From Pseudomonas prosekii (lineage in GTDB: Bacteria > Pseudomonadota > Gammaproteobacteria > Pseudomonadales > Pseudomonadaceae), in assembly GCF_900105155.1 (NCBI RefSeq), contig NZ_LT629762.1, positions 558,001 to 622,000 of the forward strand: DNA of 64,000 nt, given 5' to 3'. Every line of letters starts with the position of its first letter. The stretch's first letter is position 1. The notes beneath the pieces were generated by a model. It was not told the DNA's origin, searched no databases, and worked only from the letters and a program-made list of their open reading frames with translations. Position numbers and translations under genes: made by a program. Positions 57,301 to 64,000 of this stretch are shown here, one piece after another.

Positions 57301-58251
57301 TTAAACACTATTTTTGCGCGGCAGCAGCGTTACCCAATAGCGCGTGCGCGAGTGCACCTCGATCGGCAGGCTCGCCGCCAGCAGCGCGAGGATGCGGTCG
57401 GTGTCGTCGAGACGAAAACTGCCAGTGACCCGCAGCGATTCCAGCTCCGGCTCCCAACGCAGCACGCCCGGTCGATAGCTGCTGAGTTCGCGCAGGAAAT
57501 CGCCCAACGGCTGGTTCTGCGCCATCAGCACACCGTCGCGCCAGCCGGGAGCCAGCACATCAAACGGCTCGACGTTGCCGGCACCGGCCGCCCGCAGGCT
57601 GACCTGCTGGCCACCGCGCAGCGAGAACACCGGACCGCGCAGAGGCTGCAATTGCACCGCGCCCTTGCGCACCGAAACCTTGCAGCCGCTTGCACCCTGG
57701 CGCACGCAGACTTCGCTTTGGCTGACGACAATCTGCCCGAAGTGCGTCTGGATCGTCAGCGGCTTAGTCCCCGGCACATTCAGCGCGATCTCGCCCTCGA
57801 CAAGTTTCAGCAGACGCTTGCTCAGATCGATATCTACGGCGCTCGCGGTGTTCAGTTGCAGCGAACTGCCATCGGTCAATTGGACTTTTTTGCCTTCCCC
57901 GGTCGCCGTCCGCAGGTCGGCGCTCCAGACGTCCAGCGGCAATTGCCGGCTGATCAGCCACGCTGCCGGCACCAGCGCCACCGCACCGACCGCGCGTTTG
58001 ATCACCGTGCGCCGACTTGGCTGCGGTCGGTCGAGGCTGGCCATGGCGAGGGCTGACGGCAGATCGGCGAAACGCTGGCGGAGCATTTGCGCTTTCTGCC
58101 AGGCCTGTTCGTGGGTGCTGTGGCTGTCGCGCCAGCGCTGCAACTCGGCGCGATCCTGGTCACTGGCGGAACCGGATTCGACCAGCGCGAGCCAGCGTGC
58201 AGCCGCCCGCATGATTTGGCGAGTTTCGGCCAAGGGTGCAGAACCATTCAC
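57301..58251 (-). CDS. FecR-family anti-sigma/sigma regulator
   Basis: 316 residues, starting at the GTG at 58251 that overlaps the sigma-factor stop (GTGA); a TTG further upstream is in frame but unlikely. The N-terminal cytosolic part (residues 10-75) binds the sigma factor; SRRTVIKRAVGAVALVPAAW is a membrane segment preceded by twin Arg, a Tat-type feature reported for some FecR proteins. The periplasmic part has the FecR domain (SADLRTATGEGKKVQLTDGS, SLQLNTASAVDIDLSKRLLK). It links the TonB receptor to the ECF sigma factor. Confidence 0.92.
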   Translation of the reverse strand: MNGSAPLAETRQIMRAAARWLALVESGSASDQDRAELQRWRDSHSTHEQAWQKAQMLRQRFADLPSALAMASLDRPQPSRRTVIKRAVGAVALVPAAWLISRQLPLDVWSADLRTATGEGKKVQLTDGSSLQLNTASAVDIDLSKRLLKLVEGEIALNVPGTKPLTIQTHFGQIVVSQSEVCVRQGASGCKVSVRKGAVQLQPLRGPVFSLRGGQQVSLRAAGAGNVEPFDVLAPGWRDGVLMAQNQPLGDFLRELSSYRPGVLRWEPELESLRVTGSFRLDDTDRILALLAASLPIEVHSRTRYWVTLLPRKNSV

Positions 58252-58757
58252 AATTCCACCAGCAAGCAATGTTCGTACGCTTGGGCCATGTAGCGTTTGA
58301 TCGTGCGTTCGGAGACTTGCAGGCGTTCGGCGATTTCCTGATACCCAAGGCCTTCGAGTTGGCTCCAGAGAAATGCGCGGCGGACCGGGCGTGGCAGACC
58401 GTCGAGCAATTCGTCGAGCGCTTGCAGGGTTTCCAGCAGTATCCAGCGCTGTTCCGGGGACGGCACGCAGTCTTCGGGCAACAGCGCCAATGCATTCAGA
58501 TAGGCTTGTTCGAGGCTGCGGCGTTTGTAGAAGTTGCTCAGCAGGCGCTTGCCGACGGTGGCCAGATAGGCGCGGGGTTCTTGCAGGTCGGCGATGCTTT
58601 GCGAGCTGGCGAGCAGGCGCAGGAAGGTGTCCTGGCTCAAGTCCGCCGCGTCATGGCCATTGCCCATGCGGCGTCTCAACCAACTTTCGAGCCAGCCACG
58701 ATGGTCGCGGTACAGGTCGTGGAAAGTGTGTCCCGTCGGCATCGCTGCATCACTCAT
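58248..58757 (-). CDS. ECF sigma factor, FecI-type
   Basis: 169 residues. Region 2 lies about residues 10-75 (LYRDHRGWLESWLRRRMGNG, DAADLSQDTFLRLL) and region 4 about 115-165 (LPRPVRRAFLWSQLEGLGYQ, EIAERLQVSERTIKRYMAQA). FecI-type sigma factors direct transcription of the linked receptor gene when FecR is signalled. A Fur-box-like sequence precedes the gene, so iron probably represses the unit. It overlaps the FecR gene by four bases. Confidence 0.95.
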   Translation of the reverse strand: MSDAAMPTGHTFHDLYRDHRGWLESWLRRRMGNGHDAADLSQDTFLRLLASSQSIADLQEPRAYLATVGKRLLSNFYKRRSLEQAYLNALALLPEDCVPSPEQRWILLETLQALDELLDGLPRPVRRAFLWSQLEGLGYQEIAERLQVSERTIKRYMAQAYEHCLLVEL

Positions 58758-58786
58758 TTCAAGAAGCCCTGTACCAAGGAGTTAGC

Positions 58787-58808
58787 GCAAATGAGAGTGA
58801 TTCTAATT
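58787..58808. promoter_or_regulatory. Fur-box-like operator upstream of the ECF sigma gene
   Basis: GCAAATGAGAGTGATTCTAA then TT matches the Pseudomonas Fur-box pattern AATGAGAATGATTCTCATT with about two mismatches. It is 30 bases before the sigma-gene ATG. Confidence 0.7.
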
Positions 58809-58902
58809 AATGTCGGCGCAGCGAAGGAAGCGCTTTATGCGTTGGTGGGGCAGAAAGATTGAGCAGAGGGAAATTGAAGGAGGGAAAAGCCAAATCGCAG
58901 AC

Positions 58903-58938
58903 ACAAAAAACCCCGGTCTTTCGACCAGGGTCTTTGCT
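58903..58938 (-). terminator. Terminator of the Asp-Asp-Val tRNA cluster
   Basis: ACCCCGGTCTTTCGACCAGG GT forms a 9-bp stem with one mismatch, followed on the minus strand by TTTTTTGTG. It lies downstream of the last tRNA-Asp. Confidence 0.85.
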
Positions 58939-59018
58939 ATCGACTCGAATCAAGCGCTGGTATTAGCAACTGCTTTTCTTCGTAGCTCCAAGGCGTTCAG
59001 TGGGCCTTGAGGCAGATA

Positions 59019-59095
59019 TGGCGCAGCGGACGGGACTCGAACCCGCGACCCCCGGCGTGACAGGCCGGTATTCTAACCGACTGAACTACCGCTGC
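59019..59095 (-). tRNA. tRNA-Asp (GTC), copy 1
   Basis: 77 nt with encoded CCA, acceptor GCAGCGG/CCGCTGC, anticodon loop CTGTCAC giving GTC. Same sequence as copy 2. Confidence 0.96.
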
Positions 59096-59188
59096 GTATC
59101 GCTTTGGACTTGCGTCCAAGTAACTCGTCTGACTGGAAGCTTCGAGGCTTTCAATCTCGAACCAGAAAAAACTCTGATTCGGAAAATA

Positions 59189-59265
59189 TGGCGCAGCGGA
59201 CGGGACTCGAACCCGCGACCCCCGGCGTGACAGGCCGGTATTCTAACCGACTGAACTACCGCTGC
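59189..59265 (-). tRNA. tRNA-Asp (GTC), copy 2
   Basis: 77 nt, identical to copy 1. Minus-strand transcription order is Val-Asp-Asp, as in other Pseudomonas. Confidence 0.96.
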
Positions 59266-59320
59266 GCGTCGGTGGAGGCTTTTAAAGGCTTCCATCTTGC
59301 TTGCGCAAGACTCTCGGAAG

Positions 59321-59396
59321 TGGTGGGTGATGACGGGATCGAACCGCCGACATTCTGCTTGTAAGGCAGACGCTCTCCCAGCTGAGCTAATCACCC
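59321..59396 (-). tRNA. tRNA-Val (TAC)
   Basis: 76 nt with encoded CCA and acceptor GGGTGAT/ATCACCC. The anticodon loop CTTACAA gives TAC. First gene of the Val-Asp-Asp transcript. Confidence 0.95.
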
Positions 59397-59515
59397 GTTT
59401 GCATCTCCGAGGCCGCGAAATTTACGCAGGTAGCGAACCTAAGTCAATAGCAGGATTGAAGTTTTTCTGAAAAAGACAAAATCGTGTCATTCGCAACAGC
59501 ATCAGCACGGTGGGA

Positions 59516-59589
59516 CCGCCTTCGCGAGCAAGCTCGCTCCCACAGTGGATTGCGTTTCAATGTGGGAGCGAGCTTGCTCGCGAAGGCGG
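59516..59589. repeat. REPIN with perfect 29-bp arms
   Basis: CCGCCTTCGCGAGCAAGCTC at 59516 continues to CCCACA; the exact reverse complement spans 59561-59589. The perfect symmetry suggests recent dissemination. Confidence 0.95.
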
Positions 59590-59623
59590 CGGCACATTCA
59601 ATACCTGTATGCGCCTATGCGAA

Positions 59624-60400
59624 TCACTCGGTGTAAATCATCTTCTTGGTCATGCCACCATCGACCACAAACTCTTGCCCGGTAACAAACCCGGCATTCC
59701 TCGACAGCAACCACGCCACCATCGCCGCCACATCTTCGACCGTCCCTACCCTACCCGCCGGGTGCTGCGCGTGATCCGCTTCGGTCAGCGGCTCAGCACG
59801 GCGCTCACTCGGGTCGCGCGCATCGATCCAGCCAGGGCTGACCGCGTTGACGCGAATCTCCGGGCCGAGGCTGATCGCCAACGCGTGCGTCAGCGCCAAC
59901 AAACCGCCCTTGCTCGCCGCGTAAGCCTCGGTGTCTGGCTCCGACTGCCCGGCGCGGGTCGAGGCCAGGTTGACGATCGAACCGTTGTGCGCGCGCAGGT
60001 ACGGTGCGCAGTGCTTGGCCAGCAACATCGGGCCGCTGAGGTTGACCGCCAGCACGCGATTCCAATACGCCAGATCCAGACTTTCCAGAGTGATGTTGTG
60101 CGGATCGGCAATTGCCGCGTTGCACACCAGCGCATCCAGACGCCCAAATTGCCCCAAGACCTCGGCGACGCCCAGCGCCACCTGACTTTCGTTGGACACG
60201 TCCATGGCGATAAACCAGGCGTTGTCGCCCAGCACCTTCGCCACTTTCGAGCCGCGCGCGCGGTCCAGGTCAGTCAGCACCACTTGCCAGCCTACGCTGA
60301 TCAGCCATGCCGCGATGCCCAGCCCGATGCCGCGCGCAGCGCCGGTTACCAGTGCGACGCGGCCATGGCTGCCAGTGCTTGGCGTGGACAACTCGATCAC
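59624..60400 (-). CDS. Short-chain dehydrogenase/reductase
   Basis: 258 residues. The cofactor motif [19 protein letters not shown], the structural NAAIAD (NNAG-like), catalytic Ser in [12 protein letters not shown] and the Y-x-x-x-K in [17 protein letters not shown] define a classical SDR. C-terminal [20 protein letters not shown] is typical of the 3-oxoacyl-ACP-reductase-like group. Its start overlaps the metZ stop by four bases, as in the conserved Pseudomonas order, but a link to methionine synthesis is not known. Substrate undetermined. Confidence 0.93.
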   Translation of the reverse strand: MIELSTPSTGSHGRVALVTGAARGIGLGIAAWLISVGWQVVLTDLDRARGSKVAKVLGDNAWFIAMDVSNESQVALGVAEVLGQFGRLDALVCNAAIADPHNITLESLDLAYWNRVLAVNLSGPMLLAKHCAPYLRAHNGSIVNLASTRAGQSEPDTEAYAASKGGLLALTHALAISLGPEIRVNAVSPGWIDARDPSERRAEPLTEADHAQHPAGRVGTVEDVAAMVAWLLSRNAGFVTGQEFVVDGGMTKKMIYTE

Positions 60401-61608
60401 AAGGCAGCCAGCCCGCGTGCCAGATCGGCTTGCAGGTCGGCTACGTCTTCGAGGCCGACCGCGATGCGGATCAGGCTGTCACGAATGCCCGCCGCTTCAC
60501 GTTCCTGCGGCGCCAGACGGCCGTGGGAAGTGGTGCTCGGGTGAGTGATGGTGGTTTTGGTGTCGCCCAGGTTGGCGGTGATCGAAATCAGCCGCGTCGC
60601 ATCGATAAAGCGCCACGCGCCCTCCTTGCCACCCTTGACCTCGAAGCTCACCACCGCGCCGAAGCCCTTCTGCTGGCGCTGCGCCAGTTCGTGCTGCGGA
60701 TGGCTCTTGAGGCCGGCGTAATGGACTTTCTCGATGCCGTCCTGCTGCTCCAGCCACTCGGCCAGTTGCTGGGCGTTGGCGCAATGCGCTTTCATCCGCA
60801 GGTTCAAGGTTTCCAGACCTTTGAGAAAGATCCACGCGTTGAACGGGCTGAGGGTCGGCCCGGCAGTGCGCAGAAAACCGACGATTTCTTTCATCTGCTC
60901 GCTGCGACCGGCCACAACGCCGCCCATGCAACGGCCCTGGCCGTCGATGAACTTGGTCGCCGAGTGCACAACGATGTCTGCACCGAGCTTCAGCGGCTGC
61001 TGCAACGCCGGGGTGCAGAAGCAGTTGTCGACCACCAGCATCGCGCCTTTGGCGTGAGCGATTTTCGACAGTTCGGCGATATCGACCAACTCGGCGAGCG
61101 GGTTGGACGGCGATTCGACGAAGAGCAATTTGGTGTTGGATTTGATCGCCGCATCCCAGCCGGACAGGTCGGCCAACGGCACGTAATCGACTTCGACGCC
61201 GAAGCGTTTGAAGTATTTTTCGAACAGGCTGATGGTCGAACCGAACACACTGCGCGAAACCAGCACGTGGTCGCCGGCACTGCACAGGCTCATCACCACC
61301 GCCATGATCGCGGCCATGCCAGTGGCCGTCGCGACCGCTTGCTCGGCGCTTTCCAGCGCGGCGATGCGCTCTTCGAACGCACGCACGGTCGGGTTGGTGT
61401 AACGCGAGTAGACGTTGCCCGGCACTTCGCCGGAGAAGCGCGCCGCCGCATCGGCAGCGGTGCGGAATACGTAGCTGGAAGTGAAGAACATCGGATCACC
61501 GTGTTCGCCTTCCGGCGTACGGTGCTGACCGGCGCGTACGGCCAGGGTATCGAACGCTACGCCATCGAGGTCGCTGTCCAGCCGACCGGCATCCCAATCC
61601 TGACTCAT
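60397..61608 (-). CDS. metZ: O-succinylhomoserine sulfhydrylase
   Basis: 403 residues from the ATG at 61608; the in-frame extension upstream runs through a REPIN and is rejected. This is a Cys/Met-metabolism PLP enzyme: [19 protein letters not shown] holds the PLP Lys and [19 protein letters not shown] is the family start motif. MetZ makes homocysteine directly from O-succinylhomoserine and sulfide, the route used by Pseudomonas for methionine. It lies between purF and the SDR gene. Confidence 0.95.
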   Translation of the reverse strand: MSQDWDAGRLDSDLDGVAFDTLAVRAGQHRTPEGEHGDPMFFTSSYVFRTAADAAARFSGEVPGNVYSRYTNPTVRAFEERIAALESAEQAVATATGMAAIMAVVMSLCSAGDHVLVSRSVFGSTISLFEKYFKRFGVEVDYVPLADLSGWDAAIKSNTKLLFVESPSNPLAELVDIAELSKIAHAKGAMLVVDNCFCTPALQQPLKLGADIVVHSATKFIDGQGRCMGGVVAGRSEQMKEIVGFLRTAGPTLSPFNAWIFLKGLETLNLRMKAHCANAQQLAEWLEQQDGIEKVHYAGLKSHPQHELAQRQQKGFGAVVSFEVKGGKEGAWRFIDATRLISITANLGDTKTTITHPSTTSHGRLAPQEREAAGIRDSLIRIAVGLEDVADLQADLARGLAAL

Positions 61609-61670
61609 GCTGTCACTCCTTGCCTTGCTCTTGATAGATACAAAACCGGCCTGGAGGGAACACCCGTTAT

Positions 61671-61763
61671 TGTAGGAGCGAGGCTTGCCCGCGAAGGGGT
61701 CGCCACATTCAACATCACTGTTGCCTGTGACACCGCCTTCGCGGGCAAGCCTCGCTCCCACAG
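61671..61763. repeat. REPIN between purF and metZ
   Basis: TGTAGGAGCGAGGCTTGCCC at 61671 and the facing GGGCAAGCCTCGCTCCCACA ending at 61763. It lies within the purF-metZ gap of 173 bases and may influence the mRNA between them. Confidence 0.9.
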
Positions 61764-61781
61764 TTACAGGCCGGTGGTTAC

Positions 61782-63287
61782 TCAGTTGTTATACAGATCA
61801 ATGATCGCGCTGACTGCCTGAGTCTTGACCTTGGAGGCATCGTTGCGAGCCTGCTCGATCTTGTTCAGGTAAGCCTCGTCGACGTCGCCAGTGACGTACT
61901 TGCCGTCGAACACCGCGCAATCGAAGTTTTCGATTTTGATCTTGCCGCCGCCGACCGCTTCGATCAAGTCAGGCAAGTCCTGATAGATCAGCCAATCGGC
62001 ACCGATCAGGTCAGCCACGTCCTGGGTCGAACGGTTGTGGGCGATCAGCTCGTGGGCGCTCGGCATGTCGATGCCGTAGACGTTCGGGTAACGAACGGCC
62101 GGGGCCGCAGAGCAGAAGTAGACGTTTTTCGCGCCGGCTTCACGGGCCATCTGGATGATCTGCTTGCAAGTGGTGCCGCGCACGATCGAGTCATCGACCA
62201 GCATCACGTTCTTGCCGCGGAATTCCAGTTCAATGGCGTTGAGCTTCTGGCGTACGGATTTTTTCCGTGCTGCCTGGCCCGGCATGATGAACGTGCGGCC
62301 GATGTAGCGGTTCTTCACGAAACCTTCGCGGAACTTCACGCCCAAGTGGTTCGCCAGTTCCAGTGCCGCCGTGCGGCTGGTGTCCGGAATCGGGATGACC
62401 ACGTCGATGTCGTGCTCGGGACGCTCGCGCAGGATCTTCTCGGCGAGTTTTTCGCCCATGCGCAGACGCGCCTTGTAGACCGACACGCCGTCGATGATCG
62501 AGTCCGGACGCGCCAGGTACACGTGTTCGAAAATGCACGGCGTCAGCGAAGGATTGTTCGCGCACTGACGGGTGTGCAGCTTGCCGTCTTCAGTGATGTA
62601 GACCGCTTCGCCCGGTGCCAGGTCGCGGATCAGGGTGAAACCGAGCACGTCCAGCGAGACGCTTTCGGAAGCGATCATGTACTCGACGCCTTCGTCGGTG
62701 TGACGCTGGCCAAACACAATCGGGCGGATACCGTGCGGGTCGCGGAAACCGACGATGCCGTAACCGGTGATCATCGCGACAACGGCGTAACCACCAACAC
62801 AACGGTTGTGCACGTCAGTCACGGCGGCGAACACGTCTTCTTCAGTCGGCTGCAACTTGCCGCGCTGGGCCAGTTCGTGCGCGAACACGTTGAGCAACAC
62901 TTCGGAATCGGAGTTGGTGTTGACGTGACGCAGGTCAGATTCGTAAATCTCCTTGGCCAACTGTTCAACGTTGGTCAGGTTACCGTTGTGCGCCAGGGTG
63001 ATGCCGTAAGGCGAGTTGACGTAAAACGGCTGAGCTTCGGCCGACGTCGAGCTGCCTGCGGTCGGATAGCGCACATGGCCAATGCCCATGTGGCCGACGA
63101 GGCGCTGCATGTGACGCTGATGAAACACGTCACGCACCAGACCGTTGTCCTTGCGCAGGAATAAGCGGCCATCATGGCTTGTGACGATACCGGCAGCGTC
63201 CTGGCCGCGGTGCTGGAGCACGGTTAGCGCGTCATACAGCGCCTGATTGACGTTCGACTTACCGACGATACCGACGATGCCACACAT
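61782..63287 (-). CDS. purF: Amidophosphoribosyltransferase
   Basis: 501 residues from the ATG at 63287, so that the catalytic Cys is residue 2 (MCGIVGIVG) after Met removal. Glutaminase domain to about residue 240 ([39 protein letters not shown]); phosphoribosyltransferase domain with the PRPP motif [18 protein letters not shown]. It makes 5-phosphoribosylamine, the first committed step of purine synthesis. It follows cvpA by 41 bases. Confidence 0.98.
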   Translation of the reverse strand: MCGIVGIVGKSNVNQALYDALTVLQHRGQDAAGIVTSHDGRLFLRKDNGLVRDVFHQRHMQRLVGHMGIGHVRYPTAGSSTSAEAQPFYVNSPYGITLAHNGNLTNVEQLAKEIYESDLRHVNTNSDSEVLLNVFAHELAQRGKLQPTEEDVFAAVTDVHNRCVGGYAVVAMITGYGIVGFRDPHGIRPIVFGQRHTDEGVEYMIASESVSLDVLGFTLIRDLAPGEAVYITEDGKLHTRQCANNPSLTPCIFEHVYLARPDSIIDGVSVYKARLRMGEKLAEKILRERPEHDIDVVIPIPDTSRTAALELANHLGVKFREGFVKNRYIGRTFIMPGQAARKKSVRQKLNAIELEFRGKNVMLVDDSIVRGTTCKQIIQMAREAGAKNVYFCSAAPAVRYPNVYGIDMPSAHELIAHNRSTQDVADLIGADWLIYQDLPDLIEAVGGGKIKIENFDCAVFDGKYVTGDVDEAYLNKIEQARNDASKVKTQAVSAIIDLYNN

Positions 63288-63328
63288 GCGACGCAACCCC
63301 TACTTAATGGATCTGAACTGAACAACAC

Positions 63329-63889
63329 TCACTGTGGCGTTTTCGCCGACGGCAAGAGTTGCTCCTTGAACGGTATCTCAGCGGGTACGCTGATACCGCT
63401 GGCAAGCCACTGACTGCTCCACCCCAGAATCAGGTTTTTGGACCAATCTGCGACCAATAAAAATTTTGGCACTAGCTGTGATTCTTTCCACCAGCTGTCC
63501 TGCTGTACCGGCCCCAGGCTCAACAGCCCGACCGCCACGACCACCAGCAACACGCCACGCGCGGCGCCGAAGGCCATGCCGAGGAATCGATCAGTCCCGG
63601 AGAGCCCGGTGACGCGAACCAATTCGCCGATAAGATAATTGATCATTGCGCCTACGATTAACGTGGCGACAAACATGATGGCGCAGCCCGTGATCACACG
63701 AGCCGAAGGCGTTTCGATGTATCCGGCGAGGTACTCGGACAATGAACCACCGAACATCCAGGCAACGACTCCTGCGATGATCCAGGTCACCAGCGATAAT
63801 GCTTCTTTGACGAAGCCGCGGCTCAGACTGATCAATGCGGAGATGGCGACGATTGCAACGATCGCCCAGTCAACCCAGGTAAATGGCAC
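63329..63889 (-). CDS. cvpA: CvpA family membrane protein
   Basis: 186 residues. Four transmembrane helices are predicted, opening FTWVDWAIVAIVAISALISL then SRGFVKEALSLVTWIIAG, the family signature. GLSGTDRFLGMAFGAARGVL is the second conserved loop. CvpA is needed for colicin V production in E. coli and affects envelope integrity; the mechanism is unclear. cvpA-purF adjacency is conserved in gamma-proteobacteria. Confidence 0.95.
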   Translation of the reverse strand: MPFTWVDWAIVAIVAISALISLSRGFVKEALSLVTWIIAGVVAWMFGGSLSEYLAGYIETPSARVITGCAIMFVATLIVGAMINYLIGELVRVTGLSGTDRFLGMAFGAARGVLLVVVAVGLLSLGPVQQDSWWKESQLVPKFLLVADWSKNLILGWSSQWLASGISVPAEIPFKEQLLPSAKTPQ

Positions 63890-63968
63890 AGTGCAGCCTA
63901 CAGACGGATAAGGCGGCGCATTTTAGCAGAGCCCATGCTTATCGGTAAGCTGCGATTGTCAGTGCATT

Positions 63969-64000
63969 TCAAATCGGCGTGATAGCCACAACCCTTTGTA
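63969..64000 (-). CDS. Possible 3' end of the gene upstream of cvpA (SPOR protein)
   Basis: In other Pseudomonas a SPOR-domain (DedD-like) gene precedes cvpA on the same strand. On the minus strand one frame at the window edge reads QRVVAITPI and stops at 63969; another reads YKGLWLSRRFEMH and stops slightly later. Too little sequence is present to choose between them or to identify a domain. Confidence 0.25.
   Translation of the reverse strand, partial: QRVVAITPI

Overview
This window is chromosomal DNA from a Pseudomonas, most likely of the P. fluorescens group. The evidence is the gene order ppiD-hupB-lon-clpX-clpP-tig, the order SDR-metZ-purF-cvpA next to a tRNA Asp-Asp-Val cluster, many GTGGGAGCGAGCTTGCTCGCGA-type REP hairpins, small Pseudomonas proteins (DUF6124, DUF2242) and high GC content. 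The genus call rests on recognised synteny and protein families, not on a database search.

Layout. Positions 1-6160 are the end of a surface-polysaccharide locus: a flippase, a secreted glycosidase-like protein, two paralogous GNAT-like proteins, a CelD/FemAB-like transferase and a ChbG/YdjC deacetylase. Positions 6330-9080 hold a YebC/YeeN regulator, a shortened orphan VgrG and a gene remnant between REPINs. Positions 9080-12250 are a 2-aminoethylphosphonate module (LysR regulator, phnW, phnX), followed by an unusual Lys-Pro rod and heptad Asp-Gly repeat protein. Positions 13080-18480 carry a PLP enzyme, fadH, a nitrilase-fold protein without its catalytic Cys, and an AraC regulator. Positions 18480-28500 are the envelope and protein quality-control block, all on the minus strand: a DUF2242 lipoprotein, PpiD, HU-beta, Lon, ClpX, ClpP and trigger factor. 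A tRNA-like structured element lies between ppiD and hupB. Positions 28900-29380 are tRNAs His, Leu, His and Arg. Positions 29650-43300 are ordinary core and accessory genes: folD, pbpG, terC, nhaR, an MFS pump, sstT, yceH, an aroE-like gene and an AI-2E family protein, plus small secreted or acidic proteins.

Positions 43450-46500 are the most rearranged part. A U32 peptidase-like tRNA hydroxylation gene (trhP/yegQ) is cut at about codon 175. It is followed by an AT-rich start of another gene, a complete IS3-family element without a visible target duplication, the tail of an unknown gene translationally coupled to a secreted small Cys-containing protein (a possible toxin/immunity remnant), and the last 42 codons of a sensor histidine kinase. 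Next comes a DUF6124 gene preceded by about 215 nt of strongly structured leader.

Positions 47090-64000 hold tRNA-Val, a gamma-glutamylputrescine oxidase-like flavoprotein, a molybdenum hydroxylase operon (Mo subunit, 2Fe-2S subunit, triheme cytochrome c, XdhC), an iron-regulated ECF sigma/FecR/TonB-receptor signalling unit with a Fur-box-like site, tRNAs Asp-Asp-Val, an SDR gene overlapping metZ, purF and cvpA. About a dozen REPIN-type inverted repeats punctuate the intergenic spaces. No CRISPR array, prophage block or rRNA was seen.
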